Of a stretch of 34,458 bases of DNA, positions 33,257 to 34,458 are shown in pieces. This DNA comes from Pseudonocardiales bacterium (GTDB lineage Bacteria > Actinomycetota > Actinomycetes > Mycobacteriales > Pseudonocardiaceae), in contig QHBY01000340.1 in NCBI GenBank assembly GCA_003244245.1, forward strand, positions 1 through 34,458, given 5' to 3'. The first letter of the stretch is position 1. The number at the start of each line of letters is the position of its first letter. The notes under the pieces are model-generated. The model did no database searches and was not told the DNA's origin. It was given only the letters and a program-made list of their open reading frames with translations. Made by a program: the position numbers and the translations under genes.

Positions 33257-33677
33257 ACCGGCAGCCTTGCAGGTGCAGCGAACCACGATCCCGGCGAGGG
33301 TCTGCCCGCCAATGCGCCGTGCTCCGCGGAGCACGGCGGCTGGATCCACGAATAGCGATCAGTCCGCGGCCAGCCGAATGGCCCGAACGGGCGCTGGCCG
33401 TGACCGGCGGGTTACCCGTACATTAACGTGCGACGACGGTGTACTGGCACCCCCTGCTGACACCCCACCGTCGTTGCAGGGAACCGCTGATCGCCCGCTT
33501 CCCCCGCCCCCCGGGAAAGGCTGGTTGCACAGCGGTTCCCTGCGCAAAGCAGTTTTCCTTGGGCGAAACGCTCAGGAGCGACAACTGTGGCGTCTATCAC
33601 TTCATGCCGTAGCGGATCGCTGTCGCACGGTGACGGCCCCGAGGGTGACGAGCGATTCCGGCTAGCGGCGCCAATGG
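33257..33677. other. Gene-free stretch with two adjacent hairpins
   Basis: I see no convincing gene in these 420 bp. Two hairpins lie side by side: ACGACGGTG (33433-33441) with CACCGTCGT (33466-33474), then GCAGGGAACCGCTG (33476-33489) with its perfect 14-bp complement (33530-33543). The C-rich loop of the second is 40 nt. The 33257-33432 part should hold the gpmA promoter. Confidence 0.6.
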
Positions 33678-33902
33678 TCAACCGTTGCGTGCGGCGTGAC
33701 GACCGGCGAAGGTTCCCGGGAGTCCGCCCTCGTAGAGATACTTGGCTTCTTCGGCGACCTCTCGGGTCAGGCACGGCCAGGAGGCCGCGACGCCGCTTTC
33801 GTCGCGACAAGCCCAGCAGTTGCCCCGCGGGTCGGGTACATGCGCGGTCAACGCGCTACGCCACATGTCCGGCAACTCGGCCAGGATCGCTGCCATGCTC
33901 AT
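33678..33902 (-). CDS. Small cysteine-containing protein, possible zinc-binding
   Basis: ATG 33902 has GGGAGG (33912-33917, minus strand) 9 nt upstream, giving 74 residues. ATG 33908 is too close to this site. The sequence is MSMAAILAELPDMWRSALTAH, then a CWACRD segment with a Cys-x2-Cys pair. A third cysteine occurs in ASWPCLTREVAEEAKYLYEGG. I recall similar short proteins in actinobacteria, always of unknown function. It is separated by more than 400 bp from gpmA and may be an independent transcript. Confidence 0.7.
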   Translation of the reverse strand: MSMAAILAELPDMWRSALTAHVPDPRGNCWACRDESGVAASWPCLTREVAEEAKYLYEGGLPGTFAGRHAARNG

Positions 33903-33917
33903 GTCCATCTACCTCCC

Positions 33918-34406
33918 TGAGATCGGTGCACCCTACAACCCCTACAAGCACGCAGCCAGATCGCACTTCATACCAGTGGTATTTCGGCCTGGAGAAGCAG
34001 CCGATTGGGCGACAACTTCGCTGTGCAACCATCAGCATACGCTCCGTGACGATCAGTTGGACAATTTCTTCGTCAACACGCGAACAGGACTTATCGCCCC
34101 TGACGCTCGCCGAGAAGCCGCTTCAGAGCCGCCAAGGTGCTTGTACTGAGCGTGTCGGTGCTTGCACTCACTGTGATGTCGCGGTAGGCGTCCGAAGCGT
34201 TACTCATCAACCACGTCGGGCGGCCAACGGCTTGGCCGGTAGGCCGATCGGGTCACACCGCAATCATCTGCCGGAAAGGGCTTGAGATCTGTTCGCTTGG
34301 CTGAGAGTGTGACACCGCTCTCCTCGCCGCTCCCATCGGACTTCCGGGCAGGTGAGCGCAAGCCCGCGGTTCGTCCTCCCCCCGTCGGACCGCGGCCCGC
34401 CAGGAT
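33918..34406. other. Non-coding stretch upstream of the small cysteine protein
   Basis: No coding frame with convincing family features is visible here. A perfect 7-bp hairpin (CGGCCAA 34221-34227, TTGGCCG 34232-34238) is present. The part near 33918 should contain the promoter of the small leftward gene. Confidence 0.45.
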
Positions 34407-34429
34407 CCCTGGGTGCCCCTCACCCAGGG
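34407..34429. terminator. Hairpin at the right end of the window
   Basis: CCCTGGGTG (34407-34415) and CACCCAGGG (34421-34429) form a perfect 9-bp stem with a 5-nt loop, followed by a short T-rich stretch on the plus strand. The transcript it ends lies outside the window or is unknown. Confidence 0.55.
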
Positions 34430-34458
34430 GGCTCCGTTTACGCGGGACAACAGTGGCG

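Noticed and set aside
33412-33810. Arg/Ser-rich 132-residue leftward frame
   Set aside because: It overlaps the supported small cysteine protein and the hairpin region. Its composition is typical of an antisense or shadow frame.
33742-34149. Rightward 135-residue frame
   Set aside because: Its first half is antisense to the small cysteine protein. The remainder shows no family pattern.
34253-34450. 65-residue leftward frame at the right edge
   Set aside because: There is no ribosome-binding site, no recognisable motif, and it overlaps a hairpin.

Overview
The window is chromosomal DNA from a high-GC Gram-positive actinobacterium. Supporting signs are the GC-rich third positions, frequent GTG starts, and homologues of BldC, BldN, SenX3/RegX3, ResB/CcsB and a 33-residue ribosome-associated basic peptide. 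From my knowledge of the M. tuberculosis Rv0489-Rv0530 block and the Streptomyces rex-hemACD-bldN neighbourhood, this segment is a rearranged version of that conserved actinobacterial core. I cannot name the genus.

Left part (1-8800): the end of a truncated conserved protein, a CsbD stress protein with a strong terminator, a BldC-type regulator and a small membrane protein point right. Facing them is a leftward cytochrome c maturation (System II) cluster: hemL, a histidine phosphatase, a TlpA-like thioredoxin lipoprotein, CcdA, ResB and CcsB. A MinD-like ATPase follows. Several starts and stops overlap (ATGA or TGATG).

Middle (8860-15870): a rightward gene encoding an AbiEi-like winged helix fused to a DUF559/Vsr-like nuclease sits between two direct copies of a 68-bp palindromic element. 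It separates hemL from the leftward operon rex-hemA-hemC-hemD-hemB. A probable Rex operator lies upstream of rex. HemC has lost several normally invariant active-site residues.

Centre right (15870-23090): two tandem fasciclin lipoproteins, each followed by its own terminator, a membrane-anchored sulfite-oxidase-type molybdoenzyme and a glutaredoxin-like protein, all leftward. Then rightward come a BldN-like ECF sigma factor with a repeat-bearing N-terminal extension, a single-pass DUF5667 protein (probable anti-sigma factor) and a HAD-IB phosphatase.

Right part (23090-34458): a leftward series of PlsC-like acyltransferase, SDR epimerase-like protein, the 33-aa basic peptide, an excisionase-type HTH protein, ProC, proline dehydrogenase, a TIM-barrel isomerase, a membrane protein, a Ppx/GppA phosphatase, RegX3, SenX3 and phosphoglycerate mutase. 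A PHO-box-like direct repeat precedes senX3. The last 1.2 kb holds one small cysteine-containing protein and several hairpins.

Themes beyond the genes: (i) long palindromic intergenic elements of 56-68 bp, two of them flanking the nuclease gene; (ii) tandem repeats with 15-bp or 30-bp units in at least six places, mostly in frame inside genes. No tRNA, rRNA, CRISPR array or insertion sequence was recognised.
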